A stretch of DNA of 64,000 nucleotides, from NCBI RefSeq assembly GCF_947179515.1, contig NC_067485.1:10668096-10732095 (forward strand). The letters are read 5' to 3'. The notes under the pieces are model-generated. The model saw only the letters and a list, made by a program, of their open reading frames with translations, was not told where the DNA came from and searched no databases. The DNA is from Apodemus sylvaticus. Taxonomy: Eukaryota > Chordata > Mammalia > Rodentia > Muridae. The translations under genes were made by a program, and so were the position numbers. Shown here in pieces: positions 46,112 to 57,617 of this stretch. Within the stretch, counting starts at the first letter, position 1. Every line of letters starts with the position of its first letter.

Positions 46112-48082
46112 TGCTGTCTACAGTGGAGCCTCAAGAAACAGGGGTAGGAACAGTCTGGCATTCAGATTTCATGTTGCCTGATGCCCGTGCTTACAGGCTC
46201 CATGCAAGAACTCTCTTCTGGACTCCCCATGCCAAACGCACTCAGCAAGCATCCTCCCTGGCATAAACTGAAAGTGAAGAGGTAAAAGAACTATCTAAAC
46301 AGCCCTGGGGAGGACCACAGAGATGCCACAGTGGGCTCAGGAGCAGCCTTAAAGCCATGGCCACCTTCAACACCAACTAAGCAATGGGTCCTGCTGTGCA
46401 CCCTGCAGGAATTTTCATCTCTCTCAGAATCACAAAGCCAAAAGCAGGCTGCTCAGGGTTGCACGTCTAGGAAAGATACAGGCCTTGAATCAGGGTGGTC
46501 CTCCATGGAATCTGCATAATCAACCACGGTACAGGTGCAGTCAGCATTCTGCAAGGGCACATGCAGATGGAAGCAAAGCAACTAGATTCTGATAGGATTC
46601 CAGAGCATGGGGAGCACAAGGTACTAACTAGGTTTGAGAAAGACAGAGGGGGGAGGGGGAGAGAGAGGGGAGAAATGGCATTAGGAGCACCCATGATGAT
46701 CTGAAATAAGTCATCCATTGCAGCATCACTGGCAGCCTGATTAGGAACTGGTGGATATCCCACCCTACCCCCACCGACAACAACCACTGGACCACACTCC
46801 ATATCTGAGCCACAGAGCTGATGTCTGTGTCTTCCTGGTTCAAGACCAGGACTCCCTTCTTTGTCCCCAGTGTTGAGTACAACGCCAAGTGACAGGAGTC
46901 TCTGGAGAAAGGTTTGTTGGTTGAATAAACAAGCAAACAAGGCAACAAGCAGAAGCAGTGAGTCATGGGCCTTCCCATCTCTCTCACTTCCATGACTCAA
47001 GATTGTGACCAAGAAACGTCTTTCTATACTGGAAGGGAAGAACATTGCTGCCACTGAGCCCAGTACTATACACAGTCCAACAGGAGACAGCGCTGCAGAA
47101 TGATTCTAAGCCACATCAGCTGGCCACACTGAGAACAGAGCTTGCTGGCTGCTAGCATGTCTGTCTTCTCTGTTTCCAGAACAGACTTTTGTGATCAAAT
47201 GATGCTGATGAGGAAGAGAAAAATCTCTCCAAGTCACATCAGACATTATTAAAGTGGGGACTTGGGTGGCTATCTGTGTAAGTATTCTCCCACTAGCACT
47301 GAGTTCATACCTTCTTCTCCAGCTGACCCACTTTTTGGCTCATTACATATGCACAGCCACAGCTCCTTACCATGTAGATAAAGCATAGATCTGAAGAAAG
47401 ATCAATCTATAAGGGACATAGAAGTCAGATGGCCCCACAATAACTGCTTCCCTTCCCTGCAACACATGGGACTTTTAGCTGGGAAGGAGCAGGGTATGGA
47501 GAAAGGGAGAAGAGGGAGGCTGCTTACAGCCACGGGGCTTCAGGACCTCTATATACGTATGTGTCAGATGAACAGACTTCATGTGGCTCCTGCCTGCCCC
47601 ACCAGGGAACAGCTCACTTATAAACTCACTTTCAGTGAGTGATAGGGGGAGGGGTACCTAATGTACCCGCTTAGGTTATGTGGACCAGAAACATTAACAC
47701 CTCAAGAAAATGTCTGCTGGGACAAAGACAGAGGTCAGAAATAAGGACAGGAGGACCAAGAAGGAAGAAAGAAAATGAGGTGGGGGAGGGGAAAGAGCTA
47801 TCAGCTTGTTTTGATTTATTGCATTTTCATGTAACACTAGGTCCTGTTTCCAGAACTTCCTAAGTAGCCATGCATGACTACTTTGAGAGAATGCTTTGGA
47901 GAACTTTATAGAACACAGCTAAGCATGGAAAGAACCAAGACCAACCCTCTGGCATCTGGTAAGGCCTAGACGCCAGTCAGCCAGCCACAGGTCCTCTGTT
48001 AGCTGCCCACCACCAAGTAAGCCTTGTGGCTTGTTAAGCCTGCCATTTATCAGGCCCGTGGGAATCAATATCCCAGAAAACA

Positions 48083-48085
<3 letters not shown>

Positions 48086-48113
<28 letters not shown>
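48086..48113. repeat. CA microsatellite
   Basis: About 14 uninterrupted CA units. Confidence 0.95.
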
Positions 48114-48115
<2 letters not shown>

Positions 48116-51044
48116 TATTTAATAGGTAGTTAAGGGATTCTGGTAGTTCTACAACTATTATTTTTAAACATTGGACATTTCTTTGAGGGTGAATATAAAG
48201 AGGGAAAATAATGAGGGGAAGGATTTCCCTTTGACATATGAAAATAGCCTACAGACTAAAAGCAAAGCGTGTTTCAAGCTTTAGCCAATACGCCAGGAGT
48301 TCTTGAAGCACAGTCTCAGCACCGCAGAAGCACCTGAGAGATTACGTTTAAATGAGGTTTTTAGCAGAAACTACCTTTGGATATAAAGTTTACATTAATC
48401 ATGAATGTCGTTCAGGTGGTCTGCCAGGATAATTGGCTTGGGATGGATCTGAGAGCTAGAACCATGGTGAACCTGGTCTTTTGTGACCTCGGGGTCCTAG
48501 TTCCCAAGCTGGTTAACCCCAGTCTCTTGCCCAGTGTAGAGAACTTGACCTCAGTGCCACACCCTATGTCCCCCTGAAGTCTACCTACTATTATGCCTCT
48601 ACTACCCACTCGCTGAAGAGACCATGTAGCTGGATTTCACTTCTTTCACAAAGCAGCTTGGCCTTGTGAAAACCCACCTTAGCAGACTCAACCTCAGCTC
48701 CGTGCAGGCTCACGGTTCTGTAGAATGGGAATCACATCCCTGGGAAAGTCAAGGCGATCCCATTAGCTCTTCCCTAGCAAGGGCTTTCCTAAAAGCAAGC
48801 TGTGCTCTGTCCCAGAATGGCTTGGGGGCAGGAGTAGCTCAGGCAAAGCTTAGGACTTATATCTTTTGACAATTCCATCGTCTATAAATGACAGAGATCC
48901 TCTGTAGATGACAAAGGAAGCCAGCCCGAGACAACAGCAGTTTTCTGAGTCCATCCTGTTCTAGCTGTGGCCTTTTCTTCCTGGCCCGTCTCTGACCTTT
49001 GAAGCTCCTCCCCCACGCCAAGCGCTCCAGCTTATGTTCCAGGGTTATGTGCTCTTGCACAGATTCTCTCTGCATCCTGAAGATGGATTCATGTCTTACT
49101 CTTACCCTCCTTGGATCAGGGATGATATTTTTCTATGCTTTAGAATAACAGGAAAAATTCTTTGATACATACCGAACTGTATGTCATTGAGTTGTCTCCC
49201 AAGGCCTGCCATGAATACAGAAAGTGCCCACAGACAGGCGAGCATCAATTCGGCTCCAGCTATTAGCTGCTGTCAAGTTACTGGGAGCGGAGCACAAAGC
49301 CCAGCTTCAGATAATAGCAGATGTGAAGCTGGGCTGCTTCACTGTGGGGAAATAAATATGCCTGTGAAAATCAGTGAAGGTTTAATCAAGGGTAGACAGG
49401 GCCCAAGAGGAGCCTCTCCCTCTTTCCGTGGCGGCCACTGTCTTCCTCCTAGGTGAGCGACAGAGCATGGGGAGGTATGGACCCCACTTGCTCTCTCTCA
49501 CAACCTGCTGCAGTCACAGCAACCATGGGGTAGGCACTCTCACAGGCTGATGCTGTGACCAGAGTGAGAGCCTTCCGGGGCAGCGACAGTGTGGGGAGTC
49601 ACAGCGGGGTCACATGGCCCTCTATGCTATCACTGGCATAAGGCCCTCCTTCTGTGCAGTCGGAGTCTCCGGAGCAAGGCATGCCAGCACCCCTCCAGGG
49701 TGAAGCCTTGGAGATGACTGCTTTCACCCAGAATTCCACTCTGGATCCAGGTTAGGATGAGACTCTGGGAATCCCAGCAACATCTGCATCTTGTCACTTG
49801 TCGCCCTTAGCTGTGAGGAAAGGGCCCCGGTTATCATAGCACTTGCTGGCTCAGGGACTCCTCCCTCAATCAAGGAGAGCCTTTTGGAAGGGAAGACCAC
49901 AATGGTCACTACGAATCTAATAAATGGTACATGAGCACCTCGCTGCAGCTAACAGTCGGGCAGCGGTGTCACGGGGGTCAAACAGGCATCGCCACTGTCC
50001 TCACAGATATTCTGTTGATGTTGTATGTTTCCGAAGATGGAAAGCATACCTCCATCTGCACTGAGAATTTCCACTATTCCTATTTATATTGTTCTCATGA
50101 TGGACTGTCTTGTATTCCTCACAGTTGCTGCACATGGTCCCTCAGCACCCTGAGAGGCCAGTGGGAGGGAAATGGGCGCACACTGCTTGGCCGGGCAGTG
50201 AAGAGCTGTAAATGATGGCCACTCTTCTCTAACTTGTGGCAATCCTCAGCAGGGTCAAAGGTCAGGTCTGCCAAAAGCAAACAATTCCTTCTGCCCTGAA
50301 GAAAAATAAACGAGTGCATCAAGTGTCCTCAGGTTTACATTTTAGTCCCATGATTTTTTTTTTAAGCTTAAATATTGCTTATGACAAGCCAGGACCCAGG
50401 GTCAGCTAAACAGATGGCAGGGTAGCAACACCTGTCCACAGAAAACACATGAGTTGGCTCTTGAGACTCAAGCCATTGCACTAGGTCATGCAGGATTTAA
50501 AAAGAAAAACGTCTACAAAAACATCTCTTTGCACATGTGGGCAGAGTGCAGGAGAGGCCTGACAGGACAGTCACCATCACGGTCCCTTCGTCTCCCCACT
50601 CTCATTTTTCTCCTTTTAACTGGCCTGTTTGCAGAATGAGTTTGCACAGTAAAAGAGAGATGGCCCAGTTACAAGGAACTTCCTGCTAGGTACAGTCTCA
50701 GCAGAGCCCCAGATACCTGAGAGACAAAAACCTCAGGGGCCCCAGTCCAACAGCTGTACCAACTGGGGATAAAATGCCCACTAGAAGTTCATTTGTGACT
50801 TAGCTACTAGAACCGACAGATCCAAGAGGAGGAGATCGTGCTGAGGGAGGTGACTGATGTCCCCAAGGTGGGCCCAGCATGGAGGCATTCTGTGCCAGTG
50901 TTCTAGCACAACAGCACTCAGCAGGCCCAGGCCTGAAGCAGGATCCAGGGAGGGCACTATGCGGTCCTCCAATGTTTCTGGAGATGCTGTAAGCATCTTC
51001 CGCAGCTGCATAGGAAACATAAGCCTTAGCTTAACCCCCAAAGC

Positions 51045-51140
51045 AGGCTGATAAACTGTTTTGCCTGGGAGAATACCGAGGTTAAGTAGCTTGTCCACGG
51101 GCTCCTAGCTCACAAATGATAAAATACAATTCAAACCCAA
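51045..51140 (+). mobile_element. MIR SINE relic
   Basis: CCGAGGTTAAGTAGCTTGTCC and ACGGGCTCCTAGCTCACAAAT, then TTCAAACCCAAAAG, match the 3' part of the MIR core. It lies about 360 bases upstream of the 165-bp exon. Confidence 0.55.
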
Positions 51141-51500
51141 AAGTCTTCCTCCCAAACCCTACTAGTGACATATGTCCTCCTCTGTGTTGCTTCCTGAAGA
51201 GCCCTGTGCAGAGAGAAGTCTCTCTGATCAGATGACCAGCCTGGATAGGAGACAAACCTTTACCCCAAAGCTGAGCATTCCAAAGTCCGAGGCTTCCCCA
51301 GGCCCTCTGGCTGAAATAGCAATCAGCCACTCGGCACGCACTCCGGGTCAGAAGTCCCGCTCGCCCCCGCTCCAGCTCTCCGGTGCTTGCCACGACTTCC
51401 CAGGCTCCCATGCTCCTCTCGGGTTGTGTACTGTTCAAGTGCTATGACACCGTTTTTCCTGTTTGCATTTTGTTTTGTTTTTTTGTTTTTGTTTCTACAG

Positions 51501-51665
51501 TTCGTTGCTCACCCTAACTGTCAACAGCAATTGCTTACCATGTGGTATGAAAATCTCTCAGGCTTACGGCAACAGTCTATCGCTGTGAAATTCCTGGCTG
51601 TCTTTGGAGTCTCCATAGGCCTCCCTTTTCTCGCCATAGCCTATTGGATTGCTCCGTGCAGCAAG
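51501..51665 (+). CDS. Trpc7: TRPC7 internal exon (probably exon 4): linker helix to pre-S1 segment
   Basis: This 165-bp exon encodes 55 residues, FVAHPNCQQQLLTMWYENLS through LAIAYWIAPCSK. A long T/G-rich pyrimidine tract ending tttctacag precedes it, and it ends at AAG|gtacag. The donor departs from consensus at +4 (gtac rather than gtaa/gtga), so it looks weaker than the donors of the other two exons. Both borders are phase 0. Residues about 31-51 form a hydrophobic stretch (FLAVFGVSIGLPFLAIAYWI), the pre-S1 hydrophobic helix of TRPC channels; the part before it is the end of the linker-helix domain. The exon joins in frame to the exon 28.3 kb upstream and the exon 8.3 kb downstream. The weak donor and frame-neutral length make it a natural cassette exon. 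The call is firm because the flanking residues continue the same TRPC7 protein. Confidence 0.95.
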
Positions 51666-51781
51666 GTACAGACCGCTTAAGGCGCATGTCATCTGCAGTT
51701 ATTTCTTCTCCTTTCTTAGCATTTTCTTCAGGTCAGCAGAAGAGCTTTTCTGTGTTGTTCAAGTGTTACACTGAGCTGGAG

Positions 51782-51850
51782 CTGGGTGACGCACTTGCCT
51801 GGCACACGAGGCTCTGGGTTTAAGGCCCAGCATCACAAAAAAAGATGAAA
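51782..51850 (+). mobile_element. Diverged ID-type SINE
   Basis: GCTGGGTGACGCACTTGCCT, GGCACACGAGGCTCTGGGTTT and AAGGCCCAGCATCACAAAAAAA follow ID word order. It starts 116 bases after the end of the 165-bp Trpc7 exon and runs into a purine-rich tail. Confidence 0.75.
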
Positions 51851-53046
51851 AGAAAAGAAGGGAGGAAGGGAGGGAGAAAGGTGGGATGGGGGAAGGGAGG
51901 GGAGTGAAGTTCTGATATACCAAACAAGAATACAAGAACCAAAAAGGCTTTCAAGGGGAAGCCATGAGACCTATTTTTAATTATTCCTTCATAAAGAGAC
52001 AGGGGGTGATGAGATAGGACATTTTAAATATGTGAGGTACCTCTAACTGGATAAACAGCAGAATAGAGAATAAAGGTACCTTCCCTCTACAGAGTGCTGA
52101 GTATGTCCTCCAAGCTCACAGGACACTAATTAGCATCATGGTGTACAAACAGCCATTGCTCCCCAAGAGCTTTCTCTTTGTTACATCTATCTTCTTGGGA
52201 TAGCTTGCTTTATTCCTGGTTACACTTCAAGAAGCAGTTCAGGAGCTAGAGGAACCAGAGGGCTGAGAGCTGAGCACACTTCCTGCCAGACCCTTGCCTC
52301 CATGAAGAGGTTCCAGTCCACATTAAATAGACTACGAGGAGGAAAGGGGCGGGGGAGGAGGAAGAAACATCCAGAAGGATGGAACTGAGTGTCTGCCTAA
52401 GGCAGACAGCAGAAAGGCCGGACTGACGAGAGGAGCAGGCCCTCTGACACCCGTGATGCTGTGGGCCTCACCTTCCTCATGGCCCAGCCGTCAGGACCAG
52501 AAAGCACCTGCACTCAGCTCCAGGGAGAGTTGGTACCCAAAAGACCAAACCATGAGAGGCCTTGAAACATGTTCCCTGGGTTGAAGATTGTCTTAAAGAC
52601 TCCTCAACTCCTAAAGACTCCTAAAGTTCATCCTGTGACATGTCTTGAAAGGGATAAAGCTTAGGAGACCCAACACTCACTGGAGAGCATGCCTCCAGGG
52701 AGACTGGCTCCACAGAGACAACTTAATCAGCTAGTACAGTTGCTACAGTGTGGCCACCAAGTTGACATTCCTGACAAGTCCACAGGTGGGGCACTGAGGC
52801 CAGGGTATCTAAGAATTCAGGCTGCTGCCGCAGCCACCAAAGCAGCCAGGCAAGGGACTCAGCTCCTCAGCATAGGCAGTGCCAGAGAGGGGCAAGTGCC
52901 CCCACAAGACAGAGCTATGTGTTTACTGTATCTGGTTTTAAGAGAGTTCTGCTTCTGTGGCAGCCTCATGTCATGGACTTCTAAGTCAAAATTCTCCAGA
53001 TAATATATATGTAAGCAAGGCCAGGTGGTTTGGTTTGGTTTTCTGT

Positions 53047-53092
53047 CTTTTTGTTGTTGTTGTTGTTGTTGTTTTGTTTTTGTTTTTGATTT
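53047..53092. repeat. GTT array and T-rich tract
   Basis: TTTTTGTTGTTGTTGTTGTTG then GTTTTTG words. Confidence 0.9.
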
Positions 53093-53246
53093 TTTATGAG
53101 CTTAAAAATCTCACAAAGAAAGTACCTAGACTCCAGCTAGATAGTTGCTGGCTGTAGGTTTCAGGTACTATCTTAAAGCTGTGTCTCCTGCTGTAACCAA
53201 ATAGTCTGCAGTAGAATTGTGGAATTGAATGCCCACCCCTGCCCCA

Positions 53247-53261
53247 ACGCGCGCGCGCGTG

Positions 53262-53340
<79 letters not shown>
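53247..53340. repeat. CG tract followed by CA tract
   Basis: ACGCGCGCGCGCGTGCGCGC runs into ACATACACAC and a long CA array with one ATACAC break. Purine-pyrimidine alternation continues for about 90 bases. Confidence 0.96.
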
Positions 53341-53341
<1 letters not shown>

Positions 53342-55712
53342 GGGGAGCATCTCTGTCTGCCCAGGACACCTCTGTCTGCCAGGTGCACCGTCTGCCCAGG
53401 TACCTTGGGAAATTTCTATTTCTTCTTAAAGTTGTAATAGGGCTGAGAAGACTTAGAAAATAATATATACATGCTCAGTCCTGCCTCCAGAAAAGATATG
53501 TTTATAGGGAGGGAAGGCATTTTGGGATTTCCAGACCCAGTGAGTCCAGAAATCTAACATAGAGATTTAGAGGTCAGACTTATATTTATCTTCTGGAATG
53601 TTGTGGAGGAAATTATTGCAGGATGATTTAGCCCTTGACGGGGGCTTCCTTTCCTCTTTTCAAAAATTGATTGACATTTGGTGCCCCAAAACTGTTCAGT
53701 GAGACCAAAGTAATGGAACACTTGAGATAAACAAGGCTGACCGTTAGGCTCCTCTCTCTTGGCACATATATTAGACTCCCAACTCTCTGAGCAACTGGGG
53801 AATATGGTGAGGAGCCACAGGCCTGAGTCTCACGTGGGAAGACTCAGTGGTTCCACTCATTACAAGGAAAGAGTCCTTCATTAAGGCACTTGTCAAGCTC
53901 GATTTGAGGCAGCTAAGGGACAGATAAAAGACTTGAGATATTTTTAGTCTTTCCTTTTACCACTTAGGGAAAAAAACCCTTTTCAAGTTTGGCAGAGGCG
54001 TTGCTGGGAATTACAGAGAGGTCAAATCTTGCGTGTGACAAAGCCAACCTCTCTGAGGGTTCCCAAGGAACAGAATACCATGGTCTCCCAAGAGGAGGGC
54101 AATGCAGAGAAATCTAACTGGCCGAACTTCCAGGGAGGTTACAGCCTTGATAGCTATTTCTGCAGTCTCATGAAGAACACAATGCCATTCAGGGAGTCCA
54201 TGTTCCAGTGACATCATCACGTGCCCAGAGAAGATATCAGACCGCCATATTTGTTTATAAGCAGACTTGTAAAATGGCACTGCCAAACCTCATCAACTGG
54301 CTCATGTCCATCAGTGTCTAGTGACTGTCAGGAGGCTCTGTCCCTGGCCCAGTGGTACATCTTCCTCCTATCAGCTGCTATCCTGAGGGACAATGACTAA
54401 TACTGAGACTGACTGACTGGCCTTCTGAGATGAACTCATTATGAACTACCTCTTCAACTCCTAAGCCTCTTTTTTTCCTATTATATTTTAAGTCTGGGGG
54501 ATTTCTAAGAGAGTTAAACAAAGAGATTGCGTAGACAGGCATATCAATAGAAGTTCAGCTCACTAATTTGTCACTTGAAGAGCATTAGCAAGCAGCAGGT
54601 GCATACAGGTGAGAATGAGTACAGACATGGTCTTGGGACCGACTTTCCAGAATCACGGAAAAATAATAGAGATGTTCTTCCTCATTCCCCACTTCCACTG
54701 CAGCATGGACACGGCCGGGAGGCCAGTGTGAAGCCACTGGGTTCTTTAAAACGGGAGCATTGGGTTAAATCGTTTCTTAGCATCTTTATCCTCTCAGCAA
54801 GGGCTCCTGTGCCCATGGGCCTTCGTGACTGATTAGCCAGTTGATTAGCCAGCTTTTGTGCTTTGTGAGTGCTCTGCTAGGTTGTGTGCCTGCTAAAATC
54901 TCAGGCAGCATCTCTCCAGCAGGCAGGACTGAATAGACATCAGCATCATGGCTCAGTCAAGGAGCTGTACCATCCAGTTAAACGTGTGATGGGCGTTAAC
55001 CTTCACTCTTCAGTTATCGCCAAAATCAGTCCCAGGAATCAGGCAGGGGAAACTAAACAGTTCTAGAATCCACCCTGATGTCTTTGCAGTGTGCAGTCTA
55101 ACAATCTTTCCTCCACATAGCTCCTGTTGGAAAGAATATCCAACTATTTGTAGGTACTCTCCTCGCCCCTCCCAAGCAACCATCTACATCCCTAGCCTCC
55201 ACTATGGAGAACAGGGTTTCAGCAGCTTTGAAGGATTCCCCAGTACACACAGTCCAGGCACCGGCCAGGAGAGAACTGAGGATCCGAAGGACTCATCCCC
55301 CCTGCACTTGTTTCTATGAGAAAGCAAGCCTAAGCCACAGGAAATCACAATGCAACTTTCTAGTCGCGGTAATGGAAGGAGCACGTGTGTCTGCTCACCA
55401 GGGCTCCTCTTACACATCTGCCACCAAGTCCCTAGGCAGCAGGCATCTGCTGGGACAGGACTGGGTGGCACCAGAGGCTGGTCACTCTGCTGCTGGGCAC
55501 AGTCTGAGCCCTGCACTGTTAATCCTCATTTAGGTTTTCGCCATCATTTTTAATCTGTGTCTCTCCCCACTAGGAAATGAGCAGCCCTTAAGAGAAGGCC
55601 CCACGCTTGACGGCTGTTTTCTCTCTGTCTCCTCTAGTTCCACACAGCCGGCACTCCCAACAGGCTCATGGCATGCACAATGATCCCGTGGGTCCTTCAT
55701 GAACCCTTGCAT

Positions 55713-55905
55713 GCAGAGATGGCGCAGTGGTAAGAGAGCTTGTTGCTATTACAGAGAATCAGGGTTTGGTTCTCAGGATCCACACGGCAGCTCCAAATCC
55801 AGGGGATCCAACACTCTCTTGTGACCTCTGAGAGCACCAGGCACACATGGGTCACAGACATAGATGGAGGCAGGAACTCCACAAACTAAATAAATCTAAA
55901 GAAAC
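55713..55905 (+). mobile_element. B3/B2 SINE
   Basis: GCAGAGATGGCGCAGTGGTA (A box) and CAGGGTTTGGTTCTCAGGAT (B box) are followed by TGTGACCTCTGAGAGCACCAGG and an AAATAAATCTAAAG tail. These are RNA polymerase III boxes within a SINE, not a tRNA gene. Confidence 0.85.
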
Positions 55906-56469
55906 ATTTTCTATGAATCCATTAAGTTGCTCAGGTTTCCCACTAGGGGAATTCCTCGACCATCAGTCCTGTAGATCAGGTACTCCCTACAGAGCAGATG
56001 CTGTTCGCTGGATGTCACATCAGTCAACACTTACATTAACCACAGGCAGGTATCTATGTTTTCATTTCCATTTTATAGAAGAAACAGACACTAGTCAATC
56101 AACCACCAAAAATCTGTGGCATTGTGACTGATACCGAGTGTTTATAGGTCAAGAGATTTGCTGATGGTTGCTGCAATAGCATCTGTGTGCCTACACACAG
56201 CTCCAGTAGAGCCTCATGCCAACTTTTCTAGAAAAGAGAAATCAAGCCTGCCACAGGCGAGACACTTCCTGTTCCCTTTCCCCTTTATCGGAAACCCTAT
56301 CTTATAAAAACCAGCATTGCCTGGTACTTTTTATCCCCTGAACGAAGGGTGGCCTCACACTGTAATATGAGAATACCCTGATTTCAGACTCCAAAAATAA
56401 TCAACTGTCATAAAACGGCAGACACCTGAGCCCTAGGTTGGGCTTTTTGGATTCTGTTGCTCTTAATTT

Positions 56470-56674
56470 GTTTTAAATGTGTTCGTGTGTATGTCTATGA
56501 GAGTGTGCGCACTTGGGTGAAGGCACCCATAGGAGCCTGCAGAGGGTGCTGTCTCTCCTGGAGCTGGTTACAGGTTATTTGTAAGTTACCCAATATGGGT
56601 GCTGAGAACCAAGCTCAGGTCCTCTGCAAGAGCTGCAAGAGCCCTAAGCCTCAGAGCCATCTCTCCAACCCTTG
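56470..56674 (-). mobile_element. B3 SINE, minus strand
   Basis: The + strand shows AGGAGCCTGCAGAGGGTGC, GGGTGCTGAGAACCAAGCTC, AGGTCCTCTGCAAGAGCTGC and CAGAGCCATCTCTCCAACCC, the reverse complement of a B3. A B1 in the same orientation follows directly. Confidence 0.88.
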
Positions 56675-56679
56675 ATTTT

Positions 56680-56795
56680 GCTTTAAGACAACATCTACTC
56701 CCTGGGCTAGCCTGGAACTCCCTATGGAGCCCAGACTGCTCTCAAAGTCCTGATATACCTGCCTCATCCTCCCAAGGACCAGGACAGGCTCACAG
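56680..56795 (-). mobile_element. Diverged B1 SINE, minus strand
   Basis: The + strand shows GGGCTAGCCTGGAACTCCCT, ATGGAGCCCAGACTG and CTGCCTCATCCTCCCAAGGA, the reverse complement of a B1. It lies directly after the minus-strand B3 at 56470-56674. Confidence 0.75.
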
Positions 56796-57089
56796 CAACT
56801 GCTGCGCTCTTACTTGCAGGCCTGGGTAGTGATGGCATGGCTTCTGAGCATTCCTAGGTCACAGCCTGAGCACTGCAGGCAGAATAGACTGTGGCCCGCA
56901 CCTCCCAATGTCCCAGCAATAGGTATAAACCTAAAGTTGTGACCTTGACTTAGCGCTAACAATCCCAGAGCTGAGAGGCCTTACTAGCTGGTCTTCTGTC
57001 TTCTCTTGACTTATCAGTCAGGCTTGTGGAAAGCAGTTCTTCCCTGACATACTTTGTTGCAGAAATTATCTTTGTGGGTAAAACAGGAA

Positions 57090-57445
57090 AAATCTTTCTC
57101 TCTTTCTCTCTTTCTCTCTTTTTCTCTTTCTCTCCCTCTCTCCTTCTCTCCCCCTCTCTCTCCCTTCCCCCCCCTCTCTCACACACACACACACACTCAC
57201 ACACACACATAAATACACTCACACACATAAATACTTAGTCACACATTCATACATGCACTCAACACAAACACACACACACACAGGTAAACACACACTTACA
57301 TAAATACATATTCACACTCACACATAAATACACACACACATATACATTCATACACACAATCACACACAAACACACACACAAAAACATGCACCCTCTCACA
57401 TACATAAACATACATACTCAATGCACACTCACATAAACACACATG
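57090..57445. repeat. CT-rich pyrimidine tract followed by degenerate CA/CATA array
   Basis: CTTTCTCTCTTTCTCTC and CCCTCTCTC words (57093-57179) pass directly into CA repeats with scattered CATAAATACAC units up to about 57445. Confidence 0.93.
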
Positions 57446-57451
57446 CATAGC

Positions 57452-57530
57452 ACTGGTAAACTTTTATACCATTAGTACTTGAGGCAGAAGATCGCCATGA
57501 GGCTGAGGCCAGCCTGTCTCAAACAAGAGA
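57452..57530 (+). mobile_element. B1 relic
   Basis: A short GGTAAACTTTTATACCATTAG...ACTTGAGGCAGAAGATC...GAGGCCAGCCTGTCTCAAA stretch keeps B1 word order with losses. A purine-rich block follows. Confidence 0.55.
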
Positions 57531-57617
57531 TGAAAAGAAGTAGGAAAAGGAAAAAGGGTGGGAGGAGCATGGAGAGAAGGAGAAAAGAGGAGAAGAGGAG
57601 GAAGAGGAAAAAGAGTC
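57530..57617. repeat. Purine-rich tract
   Basis: GAAAAGAAGTAGGAAAAGGAA and GGAGAAAAGAGGAGAAGAGG words give an almost pure purine + strand. Confidence 0.85.

Larger units (their letters stand above)
23164..51500 (+). other. Trpc7: Trpc7 intron between the 183-bp and 165-bp exons (28.3 kb)
   Basis: The intron begins gtaagc and ends tttctacag. Annotated elements inside are a B1, MIR and B3 SINEs, GATA/GAAA/GA arrays, a URR1-type element, an ID-type SINE, L1-like 3' ends, LTR relics and G-rich-strand tracts. I saw no gene in 23164-25030, 26370-27808, 27870-28880, 29213-29680, 29778-31716, 31797-32506, 32956-33600, 33910-36580, 37020-37950, 38136-38860, 39090-40110, 40290-41640, 43611-46009, 46112-48085 or 48114-51500. 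Several of these look like single-copy DNA; 24590-24720 and 49230-49400 have the look of conserved non-coding sequence and are treated as findings. Confidence 0.9.

Noticed and set aside
45991..46266. 91-codon + strand frame with an internal 17-residue repeat
   Set aside because: The repeat comes from the 51-bp tandem duplication; no similarity to a known protein and no codon-use evidence.
53094..53437. Frames of repeated Cys-Val or His-Thr
   Set aside because: Translation of the CA array.
55713..55905. A-box and B-box words as a tRNA gene
   Set aside because: They belong to a B3/B2 SINE; no cloverleaf or anticodon arm is present.
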